From Pseudoduganella lurida (lineage in GTDB: Bacteria > Pseudomonadota > Gammaproteobacteria > Burkholderiales > Burkholderiaceae_D): DNA of 64,000 bases. The notes under the pieces were generated by a model, which did not search any database, was not told where the DNA came from, and was given only the letters and a program-made list of their open reading frames with translations. The position numbers and the translations under genes are program-made. This document shows, one piece after another, positions 1-9,037 of the stretch. The DNA is taken from the NCBI RefSeq assembly GCF_007830455.1, contig NZ_VLLB01000002.1, forward strand, positions 310,001 to 374,000, read 5' to 3'. Position 1 is the first letter of the stretch; every line of letters starts with the position of its first letter.

Positions 1-79
1 CCGCTGCCGGCGTCGACATCATCCCGGCCACGGCCAGCGCACACCACCAGCCCACTGCCCACTTCTTCGCTACTGCCAT
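1..79 (-). CDS. N-terminus of a secreted protein (cut by window edge)
   Basis: Only the first 26 codons are inside the window. They read as a signal peptide: a short basic start (MAVAKK), a hydrophobic stretch rich in Trp, Ala and Val, then STPAA, which resembles a signal peptidase cleavage region. The ATG at 79 is preceded by an AAGGAA ribosome-binding site. It starts 19 bases after the stop of the DUF4259 gene and is probably the last gene seen of the nfeD-qmcA-DUF4259 operon. The mature protein is not visible, so no function can be given. Confidence 0.6.
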   Translation of the reverse strand, partial: MAVAKKWAVGWWCALAVAGMMSTPAA

Positions 80-98
80 CTGGTTCCTTGCTCTGCTG

Positions 99-524
99 TT
101 ACCCGGCCCGGCGCAGGCGCGCCACCTGGTCTTCCACCGTGGCGCGCCAGCTGTCGTAATGCTCGCTATCCTGCCACAGCTCGCGCAGTTCGGAGCGCTC
201 GCCAAGCACCAACTCCAGCACGCGGCCCGCCTTCTCCACCAAGTCGGTACGCGACTTGTATTTCGGCCGCACGACGGCGACCCATTCGTCGATGCCTGCG
301 CTGTCCTCGTCGGCCGCGCCGCCCCGCCCTTCCAGCCGCAGCAGCGTTTCGACGGCGGCAAGCCCTTCGGCACCGAACGGCGCTTCCAGGTAGTCCGCGT
401 GATCGGGCGACAGCACGTTGTCGAGCGTGTCGGCGATGAAGTACAGATCGTTCGATTCGTGCAGGTCCTGCGCCCAGTCCTGCGCGAAGTCGTTGCCGTA
501 GGGTCCGGTGGCCCAGGTGCCCAT
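99..524 (-). CDS. DUF4259 domain protein
   Basis: 141 residues. The start MGTWATGPYGNDFAQDW is the hallmark of DUF4259 proteins, which begin with a MGTWG-type motif followed by a D/N-D-A-x-DW segment. No signal peptide or membrane helix is visible, so the protein is probably cytosolic. The function of the family is unknown. The start has a GAGGAG ribosome-binding site that lies at the end of the preceding SPFH gene (stop at 535), which suggests co-transcription with nfeD and qmcA. Confidence is high for the family and nil for a biochemical role. Confidence 0.8.
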   Translation of the reverse strand: MGTWATGPYGNDFAQDWAQDLHESNDLYFIADTLDNVLSPDHADYLEAPFGAEGLAAVETLLRLEGRGGAADEDSAGIDEWVAVVRPKYKSRTDLVEKAGRVLELVLGERSELRELWQDSEHYDSWRATVEDQVARLRRAG

Positions 525-534
525 GCTGTTCTCC

Positions 535-1488
535 TCAGGTTGGCGTGCGGACGACGCGTGCGGCGTCCGGTGCCTGGGTTTTCACGACCTGCATCGCCGT
601 GGCGATCAGGCTGCTCATGTCGCCCAGGTTGGCGGGCACGATGAGCGAATTATTGGTTTTCGCCAGCGCGCGGAACGCGTCCACGTACTGCTCGGCGACC
701 TTCAGGTTCATCGCCTGCTCGCCGCCCGGCTGCTCGATGGCCGCGCCCACCTCGCGCAGTGCGGCCGCCGTGGCATCCGCGATCGCGACGATGGCCGATG
801 CCTCGCCCTGCGCGCGGTTGATGGCGGCCTGCTTCTCGCCTTCGGAACGGGCGATGGATGCCTCCCGCTCGCCGGTGGCGATATTGATCTGTTCCTGCTT
901 GCGGCCTTCGGAGGCGGCGATCAGCGCGCGCTTGCCCCGCTCCGCCGTGATCTGCGCCTGCATCGCGTGCAGGATCTCGGCCGGCGGCGTCAGGTCCTTG
1001 ATCTCGTAGCGGAGCACCTTGACGCCCCAGTTGGCGGCCGATTCGTCGATCGCGTTGACGACGGTCAGGTTGATGTGGTCGCGCTCCTCGAAGGTTTTGT
1101 CGAGCTCCATGCGGCCGATCACGGAGCGCAGCGTGGTCTGGGCCAGCTGCGTGATCGCGGCGATGTAGTTCGACGAGCCGTATGATGCGCGCATCGCGTC
1201 CGTCACCTGGAAGTACAGGATGCCGTCCACCTGCAGCTGCGTGTTGTCCTTCGTGATGCAGACCTGCGGCGGCACGTCGAGCGGAATCTCCTTCAGGCTG
1301 TGCTTGTAGGCGATGCGGTCGATGAACGGCACGACGATGTTCAGGCCGGGCGCCAGCGTGGCGTGGTACTTGCCGAGGCGTTCCACGACCCAGGCGTGCT
1401 GCTGCGGCACCACATTGATGGTCTTGAAGACGAACACGAGTGCCACGACGAGGACGACGAGCGTGACGGTGCCGAAAGTGATTTCCAT
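535..1488 (-). CDS. qmcA: SPFH/Band 7 membrane protein, QmcA (paraslipin) type
   Basis: 317 residues: one N-terminal membrane helix (about residues 5-23), then an SPFH/Band 7 domain starting with the typical VPQQHAWVVERLGKY and LAPGLNIVVPFIDRI segments, then an Ala/Glu/Gln-rich coiled coil (about residues 175-245) and a short C-terminal oligomerisation region. Members form large membrane-bound rings linked to membrane-protein quality control and lipid microdomains. The gene lies 58 bases downstream of an NfeD gene, the classic NfeD-SPFH pairing, which supports the call. The exact substrate or partner cannot be read from sequence. Confidence 0.9.
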   Translation of the reverse strand: MEITFGTVTLVVLVVALVFVFKTINVVPQQHAWVVERLGKYHATLAPGLNIVVPFIDRIAYKHSLKEIPLDVPPQVCITKDNTQLQVDGILYFQVTDAMRASYGSSNYIAAITQLAQTTLRSVIGRMELDKTFEERDHINLTVVNAIDESAANWGVKVLRYEIKDLTPPAEILHAMQAQITAERGKRALIAASEGRKQEQINIATGEREASIARSEGEKQAAINRAQGEASAIVAIADATAAALREVGAAIEQPGGEQAMNLKVAEQYVDAFRALAKTNNSLIVPANLGDMSSLIATAMQVVKTQAPDAARVVRTPT

Positions 1489-1546
1489 GCGATCTCCCTG
1501 GTGTGTTGTTGGTGACAGCGAAGGTCAGCGAAAGGTCGGCGACAAT

Positions 1547-1966
1547 TCAGCGGCTGACGATGAGCCGGCTGCCGCGCACTTCGCGGATCACGTACATGCC
1601 GGGCTCGGACGGCATGCCCGGGGCCAGTTCCACATCCCACAGCGCGCCGCGGTACATCACGCGTGCCGTGCGCTCGCTCCACAGGGCCACCTCGATCGAC
1701 TGGCCGATATCGAGGTTGATGCTCGGATCGCTCGCGCTGTCCGTCTTGACCGTCCTGCCGTAGCGGCTGCGGCGCAGCAGCACGGTGGCGGCGATGCCGA
1801 CCACGGCCGCGGCCAGCATCTGGCCCGGAATGTCGATGCGCAGCGCGGCGACGAGCGCACCGGCCAGCGCACCCAGCGCCAGCATCAGCAGATAGAAGGT
1901 GCCGCTGAACAGTTCCAGCGCCACCAGCACCCCGGCGGCGATGAGCCACATGATCCAGTCAGCCAT
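1547..1966 (-). CDS. NfeD-like short membrane protein
   Basis: 139 residues: two or three hydrophobic helices in the first ~75 residues (WIMWLIAAGVLVALELF; a small-residue rich second helix; a third before RRSRYGR) followed by a C-terminal OB-fold of NfeD type with the recurrent G-x-A-V-like pattern (ARVMYRGALWDVEL). This is the short NfeD form without the ClpP-like protease domain. It precedes qmcA and is probably the first gene of that operon. In known systems NfeD proteins assist the partner SPFH protein, acting at the inner membrane. Confidence 0.85.
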   Translation of the reverse strand: MADWIMWLIAAGVLVALELFSGTFYLLMLALGALAGALVAALRIDIPGQMLAAAVVGIAATVLLRRSRYGRTVKTDSASDPSINLDIGQSIEVALWSERTARVMYRGALWDVELAPGMPSEPGMYVIREVRGSRLIVSR

Positions 1967-1991
1967 GATGTCGGTCTCCTTGTTTTCAAAT

Positions 1992-2027
1992 TAAAAACCC
2001 CCGCGGCCCTGGAAGGCGGCGAGGGTT
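1992..2027 (-). terminator. Rho-independent terminator after ppsA
   Basis: On the minus strand, 13-base arms (1996-2008 and 2015-2027) pair with one wobble and one mismatch around a 6-base loop and run into TTTTTAA. It lies downstream of the ppsA stop and just upstream of nfeD, so it would separate the two transcripts. Confidence 0.65.
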
Positions 2028-2107
2028 GGCGTAACGATAGAGCAAAACCGTAGCGTTGGGTAGGGGCTGGGCGCCGGTGAACGGCGCAGCCGGTGCCGCG
2101 CAAGGCT

Positions 2108-2171
2108 GGGGTCAGTCCCTGGCGGCGCAAGTGGCAAGCACCCGCGCCGACACTTGGCGGGGACAGACCCC
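2108..2171. repeat. REP-like imperfect inverted repeat
   Basis: Two arms, 2108-2133 (begins GGGGTCAGTCCC, ends AAGTG) and 2151-2171 (begins CACTTGG, ends GGACAGACCCC), are imperfect inverted copies. It lies in the spacer downstream of ppsA. Dispersed elements with GGGGTC-type tips are known to me from genomes of this family, but no second copy was noticed in this window. Confidence 0.5.
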
Positions 2172-2206
2172 GGTGCGCGTACGGCGCGGGCCGGGGTCGC
2201 CTGCTG

Positions 2207-4660
2207 TTACTTGCGCAGCTCCGCCAGCTTCTGCCAGGTGTCGACGACCGAGTCCGGGTTCAGCGACATCGACTCGATGCCCTGCTCCATCAGCCATTCG
2301 GCCAGGTCCGGATGGTCGGATGGGCCCTGGCCGCAGATGCCGATGTACTTGCCCTGCTTGCGGCAGGCCGAGATCGCCATCGCCAGCAGCGCCTTGACGG
2401 CCGGATCGCGTTCGTCGAAGTCGGCGGCCAGCAGTTCCATGCCGGAGTCGCGGTCCAGGCCCAGGGTCAGCTGGGTCAGGTCGTTCGAGCCGATCGAGAA
2501 GCCGTCGAAGTACTGCAGGAACTCGTCGGCCAGCACGGCGTTCGACGGGATCTCGCACATCATGATGAGGCGCAGGCCGCCTTCGCCACCACCCTCGCCG
2601 CGCTTCAGGCCGTTCTTCGCCAGCAGGTCCACCACCTTCTTCGCCTGGCCCACGGTGCGCACGAACGGCACCATCAGCTCCACGTTCGTCAGGCCCATGT
2701 CTTCGCGCACCCGCTTCATCGCCTGGCATTCCATGTTGAACGACTCGGCGAAATCCTCCGCGATGTAGCGTGCCGCGCCGCGGAAGCCCAGCATCGGGTT
2801 TTCCTCGTCCGGCTCGTAGCGCGAGCCGCCGATCAGCTTCTTGTACTCGTTCGACTTGAAGTCCGACAGGCGCACGATGACGGGCTTCGGCCAGAACGCG
2901 GCGGCGATCGTCGCCACGCCTTCGGCCAGCTTGTCGACATAGAAGGCCTTTGGCGAAGCGTGGCCGCGCGCGACCGATTCCACGGCCTTCTTCAGGTCCG
3001 GATCGATGTGCGGATATTCCAGGATCGCCTTCGGGTGCACGCCGATATTGTTGTTGATGATGAATTCCAGACGGGCCAGGCCCACGCCGGCATTCGGCAC
3101 CTGCTGGAAGTCGAAGGCCAGCTGCGGGTTGCCCACGTTGAGCATGATCTTCACCGGCAGCTGCGGCAGCTCGCCGCGCGCCACTTCCGACACTTCCGTC
3201 TCCAGCAGGCCGTCATAGATGCGGCCCTCGTCGCCCTCGGCGCAGGACACGGTGACGAACGTGCCGTCCTTCAGCACTTCCGTCGCATCGCCGCAGCCGA
3301 CGACGGCCGGCACGCCCAGTTCCCGGGCGATGATCGCCGCGTGGCAGGTGCGGCCGCCGCGGTTGGTGACGATCGCCGCGGCGCGCTTCATGACGGGTTC
3401 CCAGTTCGGGTCCGTCATGTCCGCCACCAGCACGTCGCCCGGCTGCACGCGTTCCATGTCGGCCGGGTCGTGGATCACGCGCACCGGACCGGCGCCGATC
3501 TTCTGGCCGATGGCGCGGCCGGAGGCCAGCACCGTGCCGGTCGACTTCAGCTTGAAGCGCTGCTGCGCATCGGTCGACTTCTGCTGCGACTTCACCGTTT
3601 CCGGGCGCGCCTGCAGGATGTACAGCTTGCCGTCGCGGCCGTCCTTGCCCCACTCGATATCCATCGGGCGGCCGTAGTGGCGCTCGATGATCACGGCATA
3701 TTTCGCCAGTTCCACCACTTCCGCATCGGCCAGCGAGTAGCGGTTGCGCAGCTCGATCGGCACGTCCACGGTCTTCACCGAACGGCCGGCCTTTGCCTCG
3801 CTGGTGAACTCCATCTTGATCAGTTTCGAACCGATGTTGCGGCGGATGACGGGCGACTTGCCCAGCTCCAGCATCGGCTTGTGGACATAGAATTCGTCCG
3901 GATTGACCGCGCCCTGCACCACCGTTTCACCCAGGCCGTAGCTGGACGTGATGAACACCACGTCCTTGAAGCCGGATTCGGTATCGATCGTGAACATCAC
4001 GCCCGCCGCGCCCGTATCGGAACGCACCATGCGCTGCACGCCCGCGGACAGCGCCACCTCGGCATGGGTGAAGCCCTTGTGGACGCGGTAGGAAATCGCG
4101 CGGTCGTTGTACAGCGAAGCGAACACGTGCTTCATCGCTTCGAGCACATTGTCGATGCCGACCACGTTCAGGAAGGACTCCTGCTGGCCCGCGAACGACG
4201 CATCCGGCAGGTCTTCCGCCGTGGCGGAGGAACGCACGGCAAACGACATCTCGCTCTCCGAATTCTTCACGAGTTCGTCGTAGAACGCGCGGATCTCCTG
4301 CTCCAGGCGGGGCTGGAACGGCGTATCGATGATCCATTGACGGATCTCGGCACCGGCCTGGGTCAGTGAACGCACGTCGTCGATATTCAGGTCGGCGAGG
4401 CGGCTGGCGATGCGCTCGGCCAGCGGCGCGCCGCCATCGATCGAATGGGTGAGGAAGTCGCGGAACGCCTGCGCGGTGGTGGCAAAGCCGCCCGGCACGC
4501 GCACGCCCGCTTCCGCGAGCTGGCTGATCATTTCGCCCAGCGATGCGTTCTTGCCGCCGACGGATTCCACATCCGTCATGCGCAAGGTTTCGAACGATGC
4601 TACGTAGGTCGCGTCGCGGCCTGCCTCCTTGAGTACTGCTGCGTTGGACAAGTTAGTCAT
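2207..4660 (-). CDS. ppsA: Phosphoenolpyruvate synthase
   Basis: 817 residues. It makes PEP from pyruvate and ATP, the entry step of gluconeogenesis from C3 compounds. It has an N-terminal ATP-grasp/PPDK domain ([30 protein letters not shown]), the central swivelling domain with the phosphohistidine motif [14 protein letters not shown], and a C-terminal PEP-binding TIM barrel ending near [11 protein letters not shown] chose the ATG at 4660, which has an AGAAGG ribosome-binding site; a reading from 4720 only adds a non-conserved extension. It is divergent from ppsR, whose product switches this enzyme off and on. Confidence 0.95.
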   Translation of the reverse strand: MTNLSNAAVLKEAGRDATYVASFETLRMTDVESVGGKNASLGEMISQLAEAGVRVPGGFATTAQAFRDFLTHSIDGGAPLAERIASRLADLNIDDVRSLTQAGAEIRQWIIDTPFQPRLEQEIRAFYDELVKNSESEMSFAVRSSATAEDLPDASFAGQQESFLNVVGIDNVLEAMKHVFASLYNDRAISYRVHKGFTHAEVALSAGVQRMVRSDTGAAGVMFTIDTESGFKDVVFITSSYGLGETVVQGAVNPDEFYVHKPMLELGKSPVIRRNIGSKLIKMEFTSEAKAGRSVKTVDVPIELRNRYSLADAEVVELAKYAVIIERHYGRPMDIEWGKDGRDGKLYILQARPETVKSQQKSTDAQQRFKLKSTGTVLASGRAIGQKIGAGPVRVIHDPADMERVQPGDVLVADMTDPNWEPVMKRAAAIVTNRGGRTCHAAIIARELGVPAVVGCGDATEVLKDGTFVTVSCAEGDEGRIYDGLLETEVSEVARGELPQLPVKIMLNVGNPQLAFDFQQVPNAGVGLARLEFIINNNIGVHPKAILEYPHIDPDLKKAVESVARGHASPKAFYVDKLAEGVATIAAAFWPKPVIVRLSDFKSNEYKKLIGGSRYEPDEENPMLGFRGAARYIAEDFAESFNMECQAMKRVREDMGLTNVELMVPFVRTVGQAKKVVDLLAKNGLKRGEGGGEGGLRLIMMCEIPSNAVLADEFLQYFDGFSIGSNDLTQLTLGLDRDSGMELLAADFDERDPAVKALLAMAISACRKQGKYIGICGQGPSDHPDLAEWLMEQGIESMSLNPDSVVDTWQKLAELRK

Positions 4661-4827
4661 GATGACACCTTCTGATGATAGAAACCTGTTGGTCGATTTC
4701 CCCAAGCGGAGCGTGTGCACGGACTGTGGTTGTTATTCTTGACGCCGTGCAGCACAATCGGACCGTTGCCGGCCATTTTACAGCCTGCGCAGAAAAATTG
4801 ACGATTCACAATCAAAAGCCCCTACAG

Positions 4828-5688
4828 ATGACTTCCGAACCCACTGAGCCGCGCCAGGAATTGCGCAATCCGCCCGCCCGCACCGTGTTCTTCGTCTCGG
4901 ATGGCACCGGCATCACGGCCGAGACCTTCGGACACTCCGTGCTGACGCAGTTCGAGATGCGCTTCCGCCAGATCCGCCTGCCGTTCATCGACACGGTCGA
5001 CAAGGCCCATGCTGCAGCGCGCAAGATCAACGAGGCCGCCGCGACCGATGGCAACAAGCCCATCATCTTCAGCACGCTGGTGCAGAGCGAGCTGTCCTCG
5101 GTGATCCGCCAGTGCAGCGGGCTGCACATGGACCTGTTCCAGACCTTCGTGGCACCGCTCGAGCTGGAGCTCGGCCTGAAGTCGACGCACACGATCGGCC
5201 GCTCGCACAACATCGTCGACAGCGAGGAGTACCGCAACCGCATCGAGGCCATCAACTTCTCGCTGGCGCACGACGACGGCCAGTCGCACAAGAACCTGGC
5301 CGAGGCCGACGTGATCCTGGTGGGCGTTTCGCGCTCGGGCAAGACGCCGACCTCGCTGTACCTGGCCATGCAGTACGGGATCAAGGCCGCCAACTATCCG
5401 CTGATCCCGGACGACTTCGAGCGGGGCCGCCTGCCCTCCGCGCTGTACGACTACAAGCCGAAGATCTTCGGCCTGACGATCACGCCGGAACGGCTGACGG
5501 AAATCCGCAACGAGCGGCGCGCCGGGAGCAAGTATGCGTCGATCGAGAACTGCCGCTATGAAGTGAACGAAGCGGAATCGATGATGAAGCGCGAGGGCAT
5601 CCGCTGGCTGTCCTCGACCACCAAGTCGATCGAGGAGATCTCGACCACGATCCTGCAGGAGATCAAGCCGAACCGGCGGGAGTATTGA
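4828..5688 (+). CDS. ppsR: PEP synthase regulatory protein (kinase/pyrophosphorylase)
   Basis: 286 residues, DUF299 family. The enzyme inactivates PEP synthase by ADP-dependent phosphorylation of a threonine and reactivates it by phosphate-dependent dephosphorylation. Visible are the N-terminal [13 protein letters not shown] segment and the P-loop [15 protein letters not shown]. The ATG at 4828 begins just before the conserved part; an upstream in-frame ATG at 4675 would add a non-conserved leader overlapping the ppsA promoter region. No strong ribosome-binding site is seen at 4828. Divergent pairing with ppsA is the usual arrangement. Confidence 0.93.
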   Translation: MTSEPTEPRQELRNPPARTVFFVSDGTGITAETFGHSVLTQFEMRFRQIRLPFIDTVDKAHAAARKINEAAATDGNKPIIFSTLVQSELSSVIRQCSGLHMDLFQTFVAPLELELGLKSTHTIGRSHNIVDSEEYRNRIEAINFSLAHDDGQSHKNLAEADVILVGVSRSGKTPTSLYLAMQYGIKAANYPLIPDDFERGRLPSALYDYKPKIFGLTITPERLTEIRNERRAGSKYASIENCRYEVNEAESMMKREGIRWLSSTTKSIEEISTTILQEIKPNRREY

Positions 5689-5819
5689 GGGCACATCGGA
5701 AGCCGCTTCGGGAGCTGTATCGGGTGCCACGCCTGGAGCCACGCCGGAATCCACACTACCGCTCCCACCAACAGTTACATGCGCTACCATACCGGGCATC
5801 CCGTCGTGATGGAGCCTCC

Positions 5820-6632
5820 ATGTTCCTGCAGTGTCCCGCTTTGCAGTCCCCGGCAACGCCGTCCGGCCGAACGCCTGCGGCCATGCGCGCCGCGCTGTCC
5901 GCAGCGCTGCTTGCGGCGGCACTGCTGCAAGCGGCGCCCGCCCTGGCCAGCATCGAAGCGCCTCCTGCCGTGGCGAGCCGCTGCTTCGGCAGCTCGGCGA
6001 ACGGCCGCATCGAGGATGCCGTCCGGCTGCCGCTCAGCGGGCCGAATTACGCGGCGTACAGCACGGCCGGCACGATGGCCGGCCGCACCTACGTGCACAC
6101 GACGGTGGCGAAGATCATCGCGGGCAGCTACGCACTGCTGCACCAGGCGCTGCCCGGCAATGTGTTCGTGTATGGCGAAACGGGGGCGCCCACCGGCGGG
6201 CGTTTCAAGCCGCACCGCACCCACCAGAACGGCCTGGCGGCGGATTTCTTCGTGCCCGTGCGCGATGCGACGGGCCGCTCGGTGGCCCTGCCGACGGACA
6301 CGCCGCGGCTCGGCTACGACATCGACTTCGATGCGGCGGGCCGCCACGGCGACTACACGCTTGACTTCGACGCGATGGCCCAGCACCTGTTCCGGCTCGA
6401 CGCGGCCGCGCACGCACACGGCAGCGGGATTGCGCAGGTAGTCTTCGACCCGGCGCTGCTGCCGAAACTGTTCGCCACGCCGCGCGGCGCCTGGCTGAAG
6501 CAGCACCTGCCGTTCCGCACGGCGCTGCGCGAGGCGTCGCCCAGCGGGCACTATCACGTGGAATTCAGCCTGCGCTGCGCGCCGTTGCGGGCGGCGGCGC
6601 AGGCAAAGGTGACGAAGCGCATGGCGCGCTGA
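5820..6632 (+). CDS. Exported LAS-type peptidase, MepA/M74-like
   Basis: 270 residues. A signal peptide ([15 protein letters not shown]...ALA, from codon 22) precedes a domain with zinc-peptidase landmarks of the LAS/M15-M74 group: an H-x6-D pair in HQNGLAADFF (preceded by PTGGRFKPHRTH, like the GGxxxxHxSH region of MepA) and a terminal HYHVEF (H-x-H). MepA-type enzymes cut peptidoglycan cross-links in the periplasm; substrate specificity here is inferred. The ATG at 5820 has a GGAG site six bases upstream; the internal ATG at 5883, directly at the signal peptide, is the alternative start. Confidence 0.7.
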   Translation: MFLQCPALQSPATPSGRTPAAMRAALSAALLAAALLQAAPALASIEAPPAVASRCFGSSANGRIEDAVRLPLSGPNYAAYSTAGTMAGRTYVHTTVAKIIAGSYALLHQALPGNVFVYGETGAPTGGRFKPHRTHQNGLAADFFVPVRDATGRSVALPTDTPRLGYDIDFDAAGRHGDYTLDFDAMAQHLFRLDAAAHAHGSGIAQVVFDPALLPKLFATPRGAWLKQHLPFRTALREASPSGHYHVEFSLRCAPLRAAAQAKVTKRMAR

Positions 6633-6666
6633 CCTCACGCAGAGCCAGGCGCAGCGTGCTACGCGC

Positions 6667-7704
6667 TTACGGGAAGCCCGCGCCGCCCGTCACGCCATAC
6701 ACCTGGCCGGTGGTGAAGCTCGACTCGTCCGCCGCCAGCGTCACGTAGGCCAGTGCCAGCTCGGCCGGCTGGCCGGGACGCTTGAACGGCGTGTCGGCGC
6801 CGAATTTCTCCAGCGCTTCCGGCTTCTGGCCGCCCGACACCTGCAGCGGCGTCCACACGGGGCCCGGCGCGATCGCATTGACGCGGATGTTCTTCTCGGC
6901 GAGCTGCTTGGCCAGTGCCTTCACGAAAGCCACCTGGGCGGCCTTGGTCTGCGCATAGTCGAGCAGGTTCGGCGACGGGTCGTAGGCCTGCACGGAGGCG
7001 GTGACGACGATGGCGCCGCCGTTCTTCATGTGCGGCACGGCCGCCTTGACGATCCAGAAGTTCGCGTACAGGTTGGTCTTCATCGTCCAGTCGAACTGCG
7101 CGGTCGTCAGGTCCAGGATGGAATCGACGGAGTGCTGCTTGGCCGCGTTGCTGACCAGCAGATCGAGGCCGCCCAGCTGGCGCGCCGCGTCGTCCACCAG
7201 CTTCTTGCAGAACGCCTCGTCGCGGATATCGCCCGGCAGCAGCACGGCCTTGCGGCCGGCGGCGCGGATGAGTTCCGCCACTTCGCGCGCGTCCGGTTCC
7301 TCGGCCGGCAGGTAGCTCAGCGCCACGTCGGCGCCCTCGCGGGCATACGCGATCGCCGCCGCGCGGCCGATGCCGGAGTCGCCGCCCGTGATCAGCGCCT
7401 TGCGGCCGGCCAGCCGTCCGCTGCCCTTGTAGGTGGTTTCGCCATGGTCGGGCTTCGGCATCATCTTCGTGCCCAGGCCCGGCCACTCCTGCTGCTGGCG
7501 CGGGAACGGCGGTTTCGGATGATTCGGCTTGCGCGGCGCGGCGCCGCTGCCCTGGCCCTGGCCGCCGGTCTGCGCGAGCGCACCGGTGGCCGCGGTGCCG
7601 GCAGCGATGCCGGTGGCGACGGCGCCCACGAAGCGACGGCGCGAGGGCATGGACGCTGCTTCCGGCGCGTCTTCCCGGTTCGTTTGCTGGTCTTTCGGAT
7701 CCAT
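6667..7704 (-). CDS. SDR oxidoreductase with Tat-like leader
   Basis: 345 residues. The Rossmann domain starts about residue 93 with TGGDSGIG, and the catalytic Ser (VTASVQAY) and YxxxK (YAQTKAAQ) are present. It resembles the YghA/YhdF group of NAD(P)-dependent dehydrogenases, usually about 290-300 residues. The extra N-terminus holds a twin-arginine-like motif (SRRRFVGAV) followed by a small-residue hydrophobic stretch ending ALAQ, then a Pro/Gln/Gly-rich linker, so export by Tat is possible. It is divergent from an ECF41 sigma factor, a family typically found beside oxidoreductases, so it is a candidate target, although no ECF41-type promoter was found on its own strand. Confidence 0.88.
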   Translation of the reverse strand: MDPKDQQTNREDAPEAASMPSRRRFVGAVATGIAAGTAATGALAQTGGQGQGSGAAPRKPNHPKPPFPRQQQEWPGLGTKMMPKPDHGETTYKGSGRLAGRKALITGGDSGIGRAAAIAYAREGADVALSYLPAEEPDAREVAELIRAAGRKAVLLPGDIRDEAFCKKLVDDAARQLGGLDLLVSNAAKQHSVDSILDLTTAQFDWTMKTNLYANFWIVKAAVPHMKNGGAIVVTASVQAYDPSPNLLDYAQTKAAQVAFVKALAKQLAEKNIRVNAIAPGPVWTPLQVSGGQKPEALEKFGADTPFKRPGQPAELALAYVTLAADESSFTTGQVYGVTGGAGFP

Positions 7705-7809
7705 CGAAGCTCCTGAAGTGGTGGGGAGAGTTGGTAGACTGGCGTGTAATCAGAGGGTCAATGTAGACAAGTTGCCGCCACGCCGCCAACACCTTTGCTC
7801 GCGGCAATC

Positions 7810-7836
7810 TGTCACAAGACCGCCCCCCGATCCGTC
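7810..7836 (+). promoter_or_regulatory. ECF41-type promoter of the sigma factor gene
   Basis: TGTCACA at 7810-7816, exactly 16 bases, then CGTC at 7833-7836. This is the promoter pattern described for ECF41 sigma factors. It lies 34 bases upstream of the ATG of an ECF41-type gene, so positive autoregulation is the simplest reading. Confidence 0.75.
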
Positions 7837-7870
7837 TTCCAGCCATCGACGACTGCCACGAGACCTGACC

Positions 7871-8803
7871 ATGACCGCCTCTGCAACCCCTTCTGCCCCC
7901 CCTTCTGCCACCCCTTCTGCCACTCCTTCTGCCACCTCCTCGACAACCGTCTTCGACGCGCTGCGTCCCCGCCTGTTCTCGATCGCCTACCGCATGCTGG
8001 GCACCCGGGCCGATGCCGAGGACGTGGTGCAGGATGCCTGGCTGCGCTGGCACGGCAGCGATCCCGCGGGCGTGCGCTCCGCCGAGGCATGGCTGTTGAC
8101 GATCGTGACGCGCCTGGCGATCGACCGGCTGCGCAGCCGCCAGTCCGAACGCGAAGCCTACGTCGGCTGGTGGCTGCCGGAGCCACTGGTGGAACTGGAC
8201 GAGCGCACGCCGGAATCGGCCGCGGAACTGGCCGGCGAGGTGTCGATGGCGATGCTGTGGGTGCTGGAGCGGCTGGCGCCAGAGGAGCGCGCGGCCTTCC
8301 TGATGCGTCAGGTGTTCGACCAGGATTACGCCGACCTGGCGGCGACCCTGGGCAAGAGCGAGGCGGCCTGCCGCCAGCTCGTCAGCCGCGCGCAGGCACG
8401 CGTGCAGCAGGAGCAGCCCCGCTTCGACGTGCCGCGCGACGTGCACCGCGAGGTGCTGGCGGGCTTCATGCAGGCCGCCGCCAATGGCGACCGGGAGGCG
8501 ATGAAGACCTTCCTGGCCGGCGACGTGCAGCTGGTCTCCGATGGCGGCGGCAAGGTGCCGTCGTTCGGCAGGATCCTGCAGGGCGCCGCGCGCATCGCCG
8601 GCGTCTACTGGTCCGTCGAACATGCGCATCCGGGCGAAGTCACGTACCGGATGGCGCGCGTCAACGGCGAACCCGGGCTGCTGCGCTACGTGGATGGCGC
8701 CATCGAGTCGGCGCAGGCGTTCATCGTGGACGGCACGCGCATCGTGGCGATCTACGTGGTACGCAATCCGGACAAGCTGGCCGCGATCGCGCCCCTTTCC
8801 TGA
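7871..8803 (+). CDS. ECF41-family RNA polymerase sigma factor (SigJ-like)
   Basis: 310 residues. Sigma region 2 (RLFSIAYRMLGTRADAEDVVQDAWLRW) and region 4 (LAPEERAAFLMRQVFDQDYADLAATLGKSEAACRQLVSRA) are followed by a fused SnoaL/NTF2-like C-terminal domain. All three ECF41 signatures are visible: WLPEP in the linker, DGGGK in the C-terminal domain and NPDKL near the end. In this group the fused domain, not an anti-sigma factor, controls activity. The first ~25 residues are an Ala-Thr-Pro-Ser tract coded by an imperfect 12-base tandem repeat (about 7883-7940), so its length may vary. The divergent neighbour is an SDR oxidoreductase, typical ECF41 context. Confidence 0.92.
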   Translation: MTASATPSAPPSATPSATPSATSSTTVFDALRPRLFSIAYRMLGTRADAEDVVQDAWLRWHGSDPAGVRSAEAWLLTIVTRLAIDRLRSRQSEREAYVGWWLPEPLVELDERTPESAAELAGEVSMAMLWVLERLAPEERAAFLMRQVFDQDYADLAATLGKSEAACRQLVSRAQARVQQEQPRFDVPRDVHREVLAGFMQAAANGDREAMKTFLAGDVQLVSDGGGKVPSFGRILQGAARIAGVYWSVEHAHPGEVTYRMARVNGEPGLLRYVDGAIESAQAFIVDGTRIVAIYVVRNPDKLAAIAPLS

Positions 8804-9037
8804 CCGGCGGATCGCCCGGCAATGTGTGTGGGCTAACGGACCCACGGCCCGGCGACGTTTACAATTTTTTTACGTTGGAGGGCGGGCGCACCGCACCGCA
8901 ATGGGCACTGGCCGCCATCGCGCGTCGGTCGCAGCTTCCCTCTTCTCCTGGCTTCGTCCGCCCGCCGCACGGAGCCGCCGCGCCGGCAGCCTGCCCCACC
9001 CGCTGCCCGGCCTTCATCCCACAAACGAGGAGAAGAC

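Noticed and set aside
2093..4369. A 758-codon plus-strand open frame opposite ppsA
   Set aside because: Shadow of ppsA: His/Arg/Gln-rich translation typical of antisense GC-rich frames, while the minus strand codes a complete PEP synthase.
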